From an uncultured Acetatifactor sp. (lineage in GTDB: Bacteria; Bacillota; Clostridia; Lachnospirales; Lachnospiraceae): a DNA stretch of 64,000 nt. The DNA is taken from positions 13,710 to 77,709 of the forward strand of contig CAJUAP010000012.1 in the NCBI GenBank assembly GCA_910584435.1. The letters run 5' to 3'. This document shows positions 40,260 to 49,095 of the stretch, one piece after another; the first letter of the stretch is position 1, and each line of letters opens with the position of its first letter. The notes below the pieces were generated by a model that searched no databases, was not told the origin of the DNA, and saw only the letters and a program-made list of their open reading frames with translations. A program made the position numbers and the translations under genes.

Positions 40260-42213
40260 CCTGCCCTTCTACATATTTTCGGTTCATCTGGTGTCTGAGT
40301 TTACGGTTTGCTGCCGTATCGAAAATAATGGAGAAGTCATAATCCGGAGGATATAATTCTTCTGCCGCAACCAGGAGTTTGACACGTTTATGGTTGATCC
40401 ATATTTTCTTATTGGGAAGCTGCACTCGGAGTATCCCTTTGTCGTTGGCAGTTTCGCATATAATTCCTATTTTTTTATCAGGGTAGATCATAACGCTGTC
40501 GCCGCGGCGGAAAGAAATTTCTGCTTTTCGTTTTGGCGGTTTCCTGTGTATAATGACAGGAGCGTTTTCTGTGGAAGCAGGCGTTGCATGAGCTGCTGTT
40601 GTGGAAAGCATTTCGTGGGCTTCTGCATCGGAAGGCGATTCGTGAGTTCCTGTTGTGGAAAGCATTTCTTGAATCTCTGCTGTGGTGCTGTGTTTTCCAT
40701 AAGCTTCCATTGCCGCCCGTTTCAGCAGATGCTGCGGCATGCCGAGCCGTTCCGCGATATAGAAGGCGCAGCTTTCTCCGGCCTCGCCGATTACCATTTG
40801 ATACAGAGGTTTCAGGTTCTCTTTATCGAAGGTCATTCTTGCGTTGACAATGGATGCTTCCTCTGCTGCATAGCTTTTTACTTCCGGATAATGGGTGGTA
40901 GCCAGGAAGAGGGCGCCGCTGTTCTTCAATTCCTCCAGGATGGCAATGGCAAGGCCCATACCCTCCGCCGGGTCTGTTCCGGAACCTAATTCGTCCAATA
41001 TTACAAGGCTGTCTCTGTTGACGCGTTTTAAAATATTCAATATATTTGTGATGTGGGCAGAGAAGGTGGACAGATTTTCCGACAAATTCTGGCCGTCTCC
41101 AATATCGCAGAGATAATTGCTGTTCATACAGAGCTCGGCTTCTTCGCATGCCACATGGAGGCCGCACTGCGCCATCATACAGTTCAGAGCCACTGTTTTG
41201 ATTGCGACTGTTTTGCCGCCGGTGTTGGGGCCGGTGATCACGATCCCGTTTGTTCCGCTGCCTATGGAAAACTGCAGCGGCACACAGATGTTTTTGTCCA
41301 TCAGCGGGTGTCTGGCATTGTGAAAGCGGATGCACCGTTCCTGAAGTAATTTTGGGGCAGTGCCGTCATAACGAAGGCTTAGTTTGCCCTTAGAGAAGAT
41401 GAAATCCAATTTTTCTGTAAATCTGGTATTCTGCTCTATTATTTCGCTGTGGTCGGCAATCAATGCCGTGAGAGTATAGAGAATTCTGCGGACTTCGTTT
41501 TCTTCATCAATTCTTAATTCCTGTAGTTCTTCATAGTATTTTCCACAGGCGGAGGGCTCTATGAAGAGTGTGCTCCCTGTGGCGGATTTGTCAATCACGG
41601 TACCGCTGACACGGAATTTGTATTCTTTCTTTACCGGAATGCAGATATGCCCGTTACGGACAGTGCTGAAGCTGTCAGACATGCACTCCTTATGGGATCG
41701 GAGAACGGTATCCGCTTTGTCACGCATTTTAGTTTCCGCATGCATTATTTCAGTCCTTAGTTTTTTCAGCAGTTCGGAGGCATTGTCGGCGACCTGGTCA
41801 TTCCATATTTGGGAACGTATTTGTTCTCTGATGTGTTCCAGGGGATTCAGGTTTTCCTCATAAAAGGCCAGTGGTATTTCGTAAACTTTACCCCTTGTCA
41901 AATAGTCCTTCAGCCTTTTGACAGACACGAGGATTTGTGCGGTTTTTTCCAGTTCCGCAATGGACAGACATTGTCCTGTCTGTGCAGTCCTGACAATTTC
42001 ACGGATGCCGTCCGGAGAGGAAAGCGGCGGTGTCTGGCACTTTTCCAGCATGCGCCGCGCCTGTGTGGTTTCGTTTAATCTTGCTTCCAGTTCTATTTCA
42101 GACAGAAAAGGATGTGTATTCTGTATGGCCGTTCTGGCATATTCTGTCAGGGCGCATTCTGCCCACAGATTTTTTATTTTATCAAACTCTAAAATGCTTT
42201 CTTCCTGATACAT
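40240..42213 (-). CDS. MutS2-like DNA-binding ATPase lacking the Smr domain
   Basis: A 657-residue MutS-family ATPase. It has the MutS2-type core and lever region (S-S-P-D-G-I-R, coiled-coil segments), Walker A GPNTGGKT, the F-S-A-H-I-T-N signature, Walker B L-V-I-L-D-E-L-G-S-G-T-D-P and the A-T-T-H-Y switch. Typical MutS2 proteins have about 780 residues and end in an Smr nuclease domain; here the C-terminus stops at an R-H-Q-M-N-R segment with no Smr motif. A linker with repeats of the type E-M-L-S-T-T lies around residues 530-560. MutS2 suppresses homologous recombination and rescues stalled ribosomes; without Smr, cleavage must come from another protein. Confidence 0.85.
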   Translation of the reverse strand: MYQEESILEFDKIKNLWAECALTEYARTAIQNTHPFLSEIELEARLNETTQARRMLEKCQTPPLSSPDGIREIVRTAQTGQCLSIAELEKTAQILVSVKRLKDYLTRGKVYEIPLAFYEENLNPLEHIREQIRSQIWNDQVADNASELLKKLRTEIMHAETKMRDKADTVLRSHKECMSDSFSTVRNGHICIPVKKEYKFRVSGTVIDKSATGSTLFIEPSACGKYYEELQELRIDEENEVRRILYTLTALIADHSEIIEQNTRFTEKLDFIFSKGKLSLRYDGTAPKLLQERCIRFHNARHPLMDKNICVPLQFSIGSGTNGIVITGPNTGGKTVAIKTVALNCMMAQCGLHVACEEAELCMNSNYLCDIGDGQNLSENLSTFSAHITNILNILKRVNRDSLVILDELGSGTDPAEGMGLAIAILEELKNSGALFLATTHYPEVKSYAAEEASIVNARMTFDKENLKPLYQMVIGEAGESCAFYIAERLGMPQHLLKRAAMEAYGKHSTTAEIQEMLSTTGTHESPSDAEAHEMLSTTAAHATPASTENAPVIIHRKPPKRKAEISFRRGDSVMIYPDKKIGIICETANDKGILRVQLPNKKIWINHKRVKLLVAAEELYPPDYDFSIIFDTAANRKLRHQMNRKYVEGQAIFSEE

Positions 42214-42319
42214 GGCAGTCTCCTGTTGAAGTATTTGTAATACAGAAATTGCATTAACTTAATTTCGACATTGCGCCGATAGGGCTGCAGGCATAACCTG
42301 TTTTCGGCCGTATATGATA

Positions 42320-42412
42320 TATACTCACGAGCAATGAAATCTGCCGCGATGACCCTGGCGCTTTTCGCTCGTGAGTCGGGCTGCTTGGCAGGTTTTAGCG
42401 GCCGTCAGTATA
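42320..42412 (-). repeat. Dispersed palindromic repeat family A, copy 2
   Basis: A 93-base copy in reverse orientation to copy 1, with ends TATACTCACGAG and CCGTCAGTATA. The internal hairpin ACTCACGAGC...GCTCGTGAGT is intact. Confidence 0.85.
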
Positions 42413-43085
42413 GATTAACGATTTTGAAGTTAATGTATCCGTATTACGGACAAATTTTTTGACATCAAGTTGCAGTGCTTCTATTGTATGTTATGTGTGG
42501 GATTTTTAACTGATTGATTGCTGCATTTTTGACATAGAAAATTCCATGGTTATCTGCCTTACAGATGTGCTGCATCAAATGCGCAGTCTGCATATGGGGC
42601 GGAGGGATTCTGTCCGATCCTTTTATGTCTTCATCAGGCTGCGCTGTGCCATGACAAAATCACATGCATTATAGTCTTGAAAAGTGCACGATTCATGAGC
42701 ACGAAAAAAACATGACCATACAGTCATGCTTCCTATTTCATGAATACGAACTCTATTGAAATATGTCAGGCATTTGTAAGGCAGGTTTACCAGCACGTCA
42801 ATACATTTTGAACAAAGAAAACAAGCCCCGTCATTTCGGATGGGCAGATGCTCTCTCTACATGATTTGGTGCCGGCATAAGGACAAATGGCAGAATTACA
42901 ATACTTTCATATTTAAAAGGCATTACGTTCTGTATACCATGTCCGCTGCAGCGATTCAGTTGGCATAATCCTCACTTCTTACAACCCTCGACATATATTC
43001 CTCCTTTTTATCTGTGTAAATTTATGTGTTTCTCTTATCTGCTGATATATTTTAGCATGGATTATGGAATATGTCAATAAAATCG
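42413..43085. other. Long non-coding stretch
   Basis: Nearly 700 bases upstream of the MutS2-like gene with no convincing reading frame on either strand. It contains nested inverted repeats around 42690-42745 (CATGAC...GTCATG inside TTCATGAG...CTATTTCATGAA). It may be a decayed region or hold an unannotated RNA; I see no specific RNA family. Confidence 0.5.
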
Positions 43086-43213
43086 GTAACAGTTCACTCA
43101 TCACTACCGCGAGGTATTTTCATGCGCATTTTGCATGAAAATCCGAGAAAGTTGTGCGCGAAATTGCCGCTCAAAGTGAACAAGTTCACTTGCGATTTCT
43201 GTGCATCTGTTAC
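43086..43213 (+). repeat. Dispersed repeat family B, copy 3
   Basis: Starts GTAACAGTTCACTCA and ends ATCTGTTAC. It shares TACCGCGAGGTATTTTCATG and GTGCGCGAAAT with the 62064 copy. Downstream to 43310 are further hairpins (AAGGCGGC...GCCGCCTT) with no gene. Confidence 0.75.
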
Positions 43214-43357
43214 GAGAATGCACACAAAACGCGAAAAGAATGCGTTTTGGCGCACGCAAGTCTCGCAGCAATTGCAAGGCGGCAAGCCGCCTTTGGAGCG
43301 CAATTTAAACTTCGCGGCAGGGGCTGTCTGAACTGTTGTTTAAATGGAGTTTACAGC

Positions 43358-43385
43358 TTGACAATAAAAAAGGATATGGTACAAT
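43358..43385 (+). promoter_or_regulatory. Predicted promoter of the Rpn-like gene
   Basis: A consensus TTGACA (43358-43363) and TACAAT (43380-43385) with a 16-base spacer, about 180 bases before the start codon. Confidence 0.65.
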
Positions 43386-43562
43386 AAATGCAAAGCATAA
43401 TAATTTCTAGAACATAACAGATGTGGTAATCTTATAAGTCCGCAAAGCGTGCTTTCTATGATATTTCAGAAAATCTATGCTTTTATTCAACATTATTACA
43501 ATAGAAGCAGGGGATTTTCAAAGGTGGTATTTGAATTTCCTTCTGCAGGAACAGGAGGAAAT

Positions 43563-44423
43563 ATGAGGCTTATTTCTTTGAAGAGTGACTATGCATTCAA
43601 AGAATTGTTTTCACATGAGAATGTCAGGAAACAGTTTCTAAGCGATGTGTTGTGCATTCCGCTGGAGGATATTAAATCTGCCAAATTGGTGAATCCTCAT
43701 TTGTGGGTACGTTTCCGCAAGCAAAAACAGGGAATTCTGGATGTATTGATGGAATTAAATGGGGATGTTATAGTCAATGTAGAGATGCAGGTCAGGCTCT
43801 TAAAGCATTGGCTCAAACGGCAGTTGTTCTATCTGGCGAAGATGTACACAGATGAGTTAAAGAGAGGTGAAGATTATGAGAAGCTGAGAAGGTGTATCAG
43901 CATTGCGGTTTTGGATTTTGATTTGATGGAAGGTGCAGAGTATCATTCAGTGTATTGTCTGAGAGATAGGTCTGGGGAAAATCTGACAGATTTATTTCAA
44001 GTACATATTATAGAACTTGGCAAGGAACTGCAGGGAACAAACGCAGTGGATGACTGGATACGTTTATTCAATGCGAAAAGAGGTGAAGAGCTGGATATGA
44101 TTAGAGTAAAAAGCGATGGCTTGAGAGAAGCAATAGAGATATTGAAGGAGATGAGCCTGAGTAAGTCGCTGCGCTATCAATATGAAATGAATTTGAAATT
44201 GAAGCGTGATCGAAAAGCAGAGGACGATTATGTCAGAGATTGCGGAAGGGCAGAAGGAAGGGCAGAGGCTGTTATACAGCTCTTGGGTGAGCTGGAGCCG
44301 GTTCCGGCGGATTTGACCGATAAAATTTTGAGAGAGAAGGATCAAGATGTGCTGCGCGGCTGGCTGAGGACGGCGGCTAAAGCAGAAAGTGTGGAGGAAT
44401 TCAGAAAGGATTGTGAGGTGTAA
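43563..44423 (+). CDS. Rpn family recombination-promoting nuclease/PD-(D/E)XK protein
   Basis: A 286-residue protein of the Rpn/YhgA-like family. The N-terminal L-K-S-D-Y-A-F-K-E-L-F signature is followed by a PD-(D/E)XK core: G-I-L-D-V-L-M-E-L-N-G then V-N-V-E-M-Q, giving the catalytic D...ExQ. A charged helical region with short K-R-D-R-K-A-E-D repeats and E-G-R-A-E-A lies towards the end, as is usual in this family. Rpn proteins are DNA nucleases that raise recombination and are often multi-copy and recently spread. The ATG at 43563 follows AGGAGGAAAT. It is 11 bases upstream of the GH127 gene. Confidence 0.85.
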   Translation: MRLISLKSDYAFKELFSHENVRKQFLSDVLCIPLEDIKSAKLVNPHLWVRFRKQKQGILDVLMELNGDVIVNVEMQVRLLKHWLKRQLFYLAKMYTDELKRGEDYEKLRRCISIAVLDFDLMEGAEYHSVYCLRDRSGENLTDLFQVHIIELGKELQGTNAVDDWIRLFNAKRGEELDMIRVKSDGLREAIEILKEMSLSKSLRYQYEMNLKLKRDRKAEDDYVRDCGRAEGRAEAVIQLLGELEPVPADLTDKILREKDQDVLRGWLRTAAKAESVEEFRKDCEV

Positions 44424-44434
44424 AGTTTAGGAGC

Positions 44435-46846
44435 ATGATGGAGGAAGCATTCAGCAGGACATTGGATTTAAAAAGTGTACGGATTACGGATACTTTCTGG
44501 GGCAGGGAACAGGAATTGGTGCGCACAGAGGTAATTCCCTATCAGTGGGAAGCGTTGAACGACAGAATCCCGGATGCGGCGCCCAGTTATTGCATGCGCA
44601 ATTTCAAGGTGGCGGGCCGTTTGATGAGGGAAAAGAAGGAGCAGGGGAGCAGATTTATAGCGCCGGCTTACTCCTTCCGGGGATTTCAGGCGCTTCCGGA
44701 AGATCCTGCCAATCCTGATCCTGATAAATTTTATGGATTTGTATTTCAGGACAGTGATTTTGCAAAGTGGATTGAGGCAGTGGCGTATAGTTTGACAAAT
44801 CATCCGGATGCAGCATTGGAGAAAGTTGCGGATGAGGCCATAGATATTGTATGCGCGGCACAGGCGGAGAACGGATATTTAGATACTTACTATATTATTA
44901 ACGGCATGGATCGCATTTTTACGAATCTGCGAGACCATCATGAATTGTATTGTTTCGGGCATCTGGCGGAAGGGGCCATTGCGTACTATCAGGCAACCGG
45001 CAAGGAGAAACTGCTGGGGGCAGTGAAACGTTATGCTGATTTCCTGTGTATGAAATTTGGAGAAGAAGAGGGAAAGTGCAAGGGATATCCGGGTCATGAG
45101 ATTGCGGAAATGGCGCTGGCAAGGCTGTATGAATTGACAGGCGAGAAGAAGTATCTGGAGCTGGGCAGTTTTTTCCTTGATATGCGCGGCAGAAGACCCT
45201 ACTATTTTGATCTGGAGGAAGCAGAGAGGGCGGAGCATGAGGGCAGACCTTACAGGCAGCCGGGAGAAGAATTAAGATTTCAGTATCATCAGGCGCATCT
45301 GCCGGTACGGGAGCAGTCGGAAGCAGTGGGACATGCAGTGCGGGCAGTGTACCTGTACAGCGGAATGGCGGATGTGGCAAGGCTGACCGGTGATGCGGCT
45401 TTGGTTCAGGCTTGTGGGCGGCTGTGGAACAGTATTGTCAGAGAAAAGTTATACATAACGGGCGGAATTGGCGGCACACATGTGGGTGAAGCGTTTTCGT
45501 TTCCATATGATCTGCCCAATGATACAGCATATTCCGAGACCTGTGCCGCAATCGGTCTTGCCTTTTTTGCCAGAAGAATGCTGCAGTTACAGGCGGACAG
45601 TCAGTATGGGGATGTGATGGAACAGGCATTGTACAATACCGTACTGGCGGGAATGGCATTGGACGGAAAGAGCTTTTTTTATGTGAATCCGCTGGAAGTA
45701 TTGCCTGAAGCCTGCAGAAGAGATGAAAGAAAGCGCCATGTAAAGCCGGTGCGGCAGAAGTGGTTTGGCTGTGCCTGCTGTCCGCCCAATATTGCCAGGA
45801 CGGTGAGCTCGCTGGGGGCATATATCTATACACAGAATAAAAATACACTATACACACATCTGTATGTGGGGAGTGATATCTGGGTGGATTTGGGTGGAAA
45901 AAGAGCGAATATTGTAATGGATAGTGAGTTCCCCTGGGAGGGACGTGTGAAGGTGCTGTTTCGTCATGTGGGGGATGCCGGGACTGCAGTGGATACATCT
46001 GAAGAGCAGACAGCAGCAGTGCCGGAGGATATGTCTGAAGAGCAGACAGCAGCAGCGTCTGAGAATGCGTTTGAAGAACCCGCTGTCATGGCGTTTCGGA
46101 TGCCTGGATGGTGTAAAAGGGCGGAAATTGAAGTGCGCAGACGATGCAGGACAGGAGTTGGACAGGAAGAGGTGAAGTGCACCCTGGCAGGCTGGTCTGT
46201 AGACAGGAAGGAAAGCGGTGCATGCAGTGTTGCTTCTGCAGCTGAAATGATTAAGGATGCGGAGGGCAGCGTATTCGATATGGTTATGCAGGAGACGGCA
46301 GAACAGGCAGCAGGCATGCAGCAGATGAAAAACGTGGGACAGGCAGCAGGGCTGCAGCTGCGAGTGGAGAAGGGGTATCTGTATCTTACGGGCAGCTGGC
46401 AGGAGGGAGATGAGATTTATTTGAATTTCCCCATGGATGTACGCTGTGTCAGTGCCGATACAAGGGTACGGGAGAATATCGGGAAAGCAGCAATTACCAG
46501 AGGGCCCATTGTATACTGCCTGGAAGAAGCAGATAACGGTGCGGAGCTGGGACTTTTGCGTGTGAATATGGAGAAACTGCAGAAGGACTGTGCGGCAAAG
46601 GAGCAGGAGACAGGGCAGCAGGGTGTTTCCGGCGGCGAGGGAGTTGTAGAAAAAAGCACTGCACTGGGACACGAGATGCGGATACTGAAAATCCCCGGAT
46701 TCCGGCAGGAGGCAGTGGAATATGGAAATGTTCTCTATGGTGAATATACGCCGGAATCGGAGAGGGAGGTTATATTGACTTTTCTCCCCTATTATGCATG
46801 GAATAACCGGGGAGAGGGTGAAATGAGTGTCTGGGTCAGGCGTTAA
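44435..46846 (+). CDS. Glycoside hydrolase family 127 (beta-L-arabinofuranosidase type)
   Basis: A 803-residue cytosolic enzyme (no signal peptide). The family zinc/nucleophile residues are visible: Glu and Cys in Y-S-E-T-C-A-A-I-G and the Cys pair in F-G-C-A-C-C-P-P-N-I-A-R, matching the Glu/Cys/Cys/Cys site of Bifidobacterium HypBA1. Usual members have about 650 residues. The surplus is an insertion at about 515-645 with D-T-S-E-E-Q-T-A-A and M-S-E-E-Q-T-A-A-A repeats and Ala/Glu/Met-rich stretches. It likely trims arabinofuranose from plant oligosaccharides. Two adjacent ATGs (44435, 44438) follow TAGGAGC. Confidence 0.88.
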   Translation: MMEEAFSRTLDLKSVRITDTFWGREQELVRTEVIPYQWEALNDRIPDAAPSYCMRNFKVAGRLMREKKEQGSRFIAPAYSFRGFQALPEDPANPDPDKFYGFVFQDSDFAKWIEAVAYSLTNHPDAALEKVADEAIDIVCAAQAENGYLDTYYIINGMDRIFTNLRDHHELYCFGHLAEGAIAYYQATGKEKLLGAVKRYADFLCMKFGEEEGKCKGYPGHEIAEMALARLYELTGEKKYLELGSFFLDMRGRRPYYFDLEEAERAEHEGRPYRQPGEELRFQYHQAHLPVREQSEAVGHAVRAVYLYSGMADVARLTGDAALVQACGRLWNSIVREKLYITGGIGGTHVGEAFSFPYDLPNDTAYSETCAAIGLAFFARRMLQLQADSQYGDVMEQALYNTVLAGMALDGKSFFYVNPLEVLPEACRRDERKRHVKPVRQKWFGCACCPPNIARTVSSLGAYIYTQNKNTLYTHLYVGSDIWVDLGGKRANIVMDSEFPWEGRVKVLFRHVGDAGTAVDTSEEQTAAVPEDMSEEQTAAASENAFEEPAVMAFRMPGWCKRAEIEVRRRCRTGVGQEEVKCTLAGWSVDRKESGACSVASAAEMIKDAEGSVFDMVMQETAEQAAGMQQMKNVGQAAGLQLRVEKGYLYLTGSWQEGDEIYLNFPMDVRCVSADTRVRENIGKAAITRGPIVYCLEEADNGAELGLLRVNMEKLQKDCAAKEQETGQQGVSGGEGVVEKSTALGHEMRILKIPGFRQEAVEYGNVLYGEYTPESEREVILTFLPYYAWNNRGEGEMSVWVRR

Positions 46847-46873
46847 AGGACAGGAGTATCAGGAGGCAGAAGT

Positions 46874-47503
46874 GTGAGGACAGGCGTTTGCTATGTGGTA
46901 GGAGCGGGTGAAAATAATGGTCTTGATTTTCGTCCTGCGGCAGGGGATATGGTGATTGCGGTAGACGGCGGATTTCAGATTTTGAAGGAAAATGGAATAA
47001 ATGCAGATATGGTGATTGGCGATTTTGATTCCTTGCATTTCGTACCGCAGCATTCAAATGTTATTGTGTTGAATACGGAAAAAGATGATACCGATATGTG
47101 GGCGGCGGTGAAGGAGGGAATGGGGGCAGGATATGAAGTGTTCCATATTTATTGTGGAACCGGCGGCCGCATAGAACACACCCTTGCCAATATACAGCTT
47201 GTGGCGCGGCTGTCACAGGATGAAAAACAGGGATTTTTGTATGGAAGTGATTATATTATTACAGCTGTTACAAACCGGGCAATTACATTTTCAAAGGATC
47301 TGTCCGGTTATGTGTCAGTGTTTTCTCATTCAGAGAAGGCGCAGGGGGTGTATTTAAAGGGATTAAAGTATGAACTGCATAACGCGGAATTGTCAAATAC
47401 CTATCCTCTTGGAGTAAGCAATGAATTTATTGGAAGAGAGAGCAGGATATCGGTGGAAAATGGGACATTGCTGATTGTCTATCCAAGGAATACCGCCGGG
47501 TAG
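46874..47503 (+). CDS. Thiamine pyrophosphokinase
   Basis: A 209-residue TPK. The N-terminal domain reads A-V-D-G-G-F-Q-I-L-K, D-M-V-I-G-D-F-D-S-L, then E-K-D-D-T-D-M-W-A-A and G-G-R-I-E-H-T-L-A-N-I, the family metal and pyrophosphate-binding motifs. The C-terminal beta domain shows G-V-Y-L-K-G-L-K-Y. It converts thiamine to thiamine diphosphate with ATP. The GTG start at 46874 follows AGGAGGCAGAA. In many Firmicutes this gene follows rpe in the rsgA-rpe operon; here it stands after the GH127 gene. Confidence 0.92.
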   Translation: MRTGVCYVVGAGENNGLDFRPAAGDMVIAVDGGFQILKENGINADMVIGDFDSLHFVPQHSNVIVLNTEKDDTDMWAAVKEGMGAGYEVFHIYCGTGGRIEHTLANIQLVARLSQDEKQGFLYGSDYIITAVTNRAITFSKDLSGYVSVFSHSEKAQGVYLKGLKYELHNAELSNTYPLGVSNEFIGRESRISVENGTLLIVYPRNTAG

Positions 47504-47531
47504 CTCATGCGTTTGTGGGTATATTGTCAGG

Positions 47532-47807
47532 CTATGCACTTCAGACAAGCATTGATCTGCCATTGATGGTACTGGAAGGGCAGATGCGGAACTTAATATA
47601 ACAGCATCAGGCCGGACAGTACCCAGAACAATGCCCGGCTATGCACTTCAGACGGGCATTGTTCTGCCGTTCATGGTACTGGAAGGGCAGATGCGGAACT
47701 TAATATAACAGCATCAGGCCGGACAGTACCCAGAACAATGCCCGGCTATGCACTTCAGACGGGCATTGTTCTGCCGTTCATGGTACTGGAAGGGCAGATG
47801 CGGAACT
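47532..47807 (+). repeat. 107-base tandem repeat with strong hairpins (2.6 copies)
   Basis: Units start at 47532, 47639 and 47746 with an exact 107-base period; the third stops at CGGAACTTA (47807). Units 2 and 3 are nearly identical and unit 1 differs at a few positions. Each junction forms a perfect 14-base stem, CAGAACAATGCCCG with CGGGCATTGTTCTG (47624-47666 and 47731-47773). The tract lies between the thiamine pyrophosphokinase and KptA genes and could act as terminator/attenuator or small RNA units. Confidence 0.85.
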
Positions 47808-47834
47808 TAAAAAGGAAGGAAGAGTATCATATTT

Positions 47835-48377
47835 ATGGGTGAATTGGATAGTTTAAGTAAGGAAATATCATATGCATTGCGGCATGCGCCATGGGAGTAT
47901 GAGCTGGAGATGGATGAAGAGGGCTGGGTTCCCATGGCACAGCTTCTGGATGGGCTGCACAGGGAGGCAAAGTGGGTGGATATCGAAAGGGCGGATGTGG
48001 AAGAGATGATAGCACAGTCTGCCAAGAAGCGCTTTGAGATAAAGGACGAAAGAATCAGGGCGTTCTACGGCCATTCCTTTCCTATGAAAATTCAAAAAGA
48101 AGAAAAAGAGCCTCCTGCCGTTTTGTATCATGGAACGGCAAGGCGGTTCGTAGCATCAATTATGGAAAACGGATTATTACCGCAGCAAAGGCAGTATGTC
48201 CATCTGTCCCAGGATTTGGAGACAGCGGAAATCGTGGGAAAACGCCATGATGGGAAGCCGTGTATTCTGGTCATTGATGCAAAAAGAGCATGGGAGGATG
48301 GGGTCAAATTCTATCTCGGAAATGAGAAGGTCTGGCTGGCGGATGTGGTACTGGGGAAATATATAAAGCAAATGTAA
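47835..48377 (+). CDS. kptA: RNA 2'-phosphotransferase (Tpt1/KptA)
   Basis: A 180-residue KptA. The N-terminal winged-helix lobe has L-S-K-E-I-S-Y-A-L-R-H-A-P-W; the ADP-ribosyltransferase-like lobe has I-R-A-F-Y-G-H-S, V-L-Y-H-G-T-A and Q-Y-V-H-L-S. The conserved Arg, His, Arg, Arg set of the family is visible. The enzyme transfers an internal 2'-phosphate of RNA to NAD, removing the mark left by certain RNA ligases. Bacterial roles are unclear and tied to RNA repair, which is notable because an RNA-repair-type nucleotidyltransferase lies 8 kb downstream. The ATG follows AAAGGAAGG. Confidence 0.92.
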   Translation: MGELDSLSKEISYALRHAPWEYELEMDEEGWVPMAQLLDGLHREAKWVDIERADVEEMIAQSAKKRFEIKDERIRAFYGHSFPMKIQKEEKEPPAVLYHGTARRFVASIMENGLLPQQRQYVHLSQDLETAEIVGKRHDGKPCILVIDAKRAWEDGVKFYLGNEKVWLADVVLGKYIKQM

Positions 48378-48393
48378 TAGTACAAAAAACAGG

Positions 48394-48449
48394 TTGACAA
48401 AAAAATACTTCGGTGATAGAATTAAAATGCTTCCCTAGGAGAAGTATTT
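48394..48449 (+). promoter_or_regulatory. MarR-gene promoter and operator-like inverted repeat
   Basis: Consensus promoter TTGACA (48394-48399), 17-base spacer, TAGAAT (48417-48422). The spacer contains AAATACTTC (48403-48411), whose inverse GAAGTATTT lies at 48441-48449. The same box AAATACTTCG-TG with AGAATT recurs at 49037, before the ArsA operon, suggesting both are controlled by the MarR protein. Confidence 0.7.
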
Positions 48450-48473
48450 GAACCGAATGCAGGAGCAGAGCAC

Positions 48474-48971
48474 ATGAATTTTAAGGAACAGGGGATTTCG
48501 GAAGAAGTCATAAAGCTGGTCACGGACTATGTGGAGGAAATTAAGGAATTATTGTCTTCGGATATCTGGGATAATTTATTCTTAAATTGTACCAAGAATG
48601 AGGTATTGGTCTTCTGGCTGCTGTATCGGAAAAATGAAGTCAATATGACGGAGATTGCGGATTACATTCATGTACCTCTGAACACGGCAACGGGTATCAT
48701 ACAGCGGATGGAAAGGAACGGACTTGTGATCAGGGCACGTTCTGAGGAAGATAAGAGAGTGGTGAATATCGGCTTCAGCGAAAAGGGCATGACACAGTTT
48801 GAGGCTTTGGTCAGTGAGATTGTTTATTATGTCATGAAGGTGGTGGGAACCTTTACAAAAGAGGAAATGGAGCTGTTCTGCAGAATGATGTCAAAGGTGC
48901 TTCAGGTACTGCGGCAGGAGCATAAGAAGGAAGAGAAGCCTAAAAAGGTTCGGAAGATTGTAATTGAATGA
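48474..48971 (+). CDS. MarR family transcriptional regulator
   Basis: A 165-residue MarR protein. The winged HTH lies at about residues 45-115: N-E-V-L-V-F-W-L-L-Y, V-N-M-T-E-I-A-D-Y-I, the recognition helix L-N-T-A-T-G-I-I-Q-R-M-E and the wing R-S-E-E-D-K-R-V-V-N-I. Flanking helices form the dimer. MarR proteins respond to small ligands or oxidation and usually control a neighbouring operon. A shared AAATACTTC box in its own promoter and before the ArsA operon points to that as target. Only one cysteine is conserved late in the chain (F-C-R-M-M), so redox control is not evident. Confidence 0.9.
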   Translation: MNFKEQGISEEVIKLVTDYVEEIKELLSSDIWDNLFLNCTKNEVLVFWLLYRKNEVNMTEIADYIHVPLNTATGIIQRMERNGLVIRARSEEDKRVVNIGFSEKGMTQFEALVSEIVYYVMKVVGTFTKEEMELFCRMMSKVLQVLRQEHKKEEKPKKVRKIVIE

Positions 48972-49002
48972 TGTGCTGACGGATATTGGATATAGATTAT
49001 GA

Positions 49003-49028
49003 ATCAGGCAGTCTGAGGACTGCCTGAT
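49003..49028 (+). other. Hairpin after the MarR gene
   Basis: ATCAGGCAGTC and GACTGCCTGAT pair with a 4-base loop. It is followed by A residues, not T, so it is not a standard terminator on this strand. Confidence 0.6.
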
Positions 49029-49036
49029 AAAAAAAG

Positions 49037-49057
49037 AAATACTTCGATGTAAGAATT
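49037..49057 (+). promoter_or_regulatory. Second MarR-type box before the ArsA operon
   Basis: AAATACTTCGATG then AAGAATT repeats the box at 48403 (AAATACTTCGGTG then AGAATT). The aligned -10-like AAGAAT is present, but the -35 equivalent is weak. Confidence 0.55.
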
Positions 49058-49095
49058 ATTCATATGGTGAATTATAATTATGAATATAGTGTATC

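Noticed and set aside
43071..43331. Plus-strand open frame inside repeat B copy 3
   Set aside because: It only spans repeat sequence and hairpins, and other B copies do not keep the frame.
45848..46672. Long minus-strand open frame opposite the GH127 gene
   Set aside because: It is a shadow of a G/C-rich gene: His/Cys/Leu-rich with no ribosome site and no motif.
47532..47807. CRISPR array
   Set aside because: The period is 107 bases with the whole unit repeated, so there are no unique spacers, and no cas genes are nearby.
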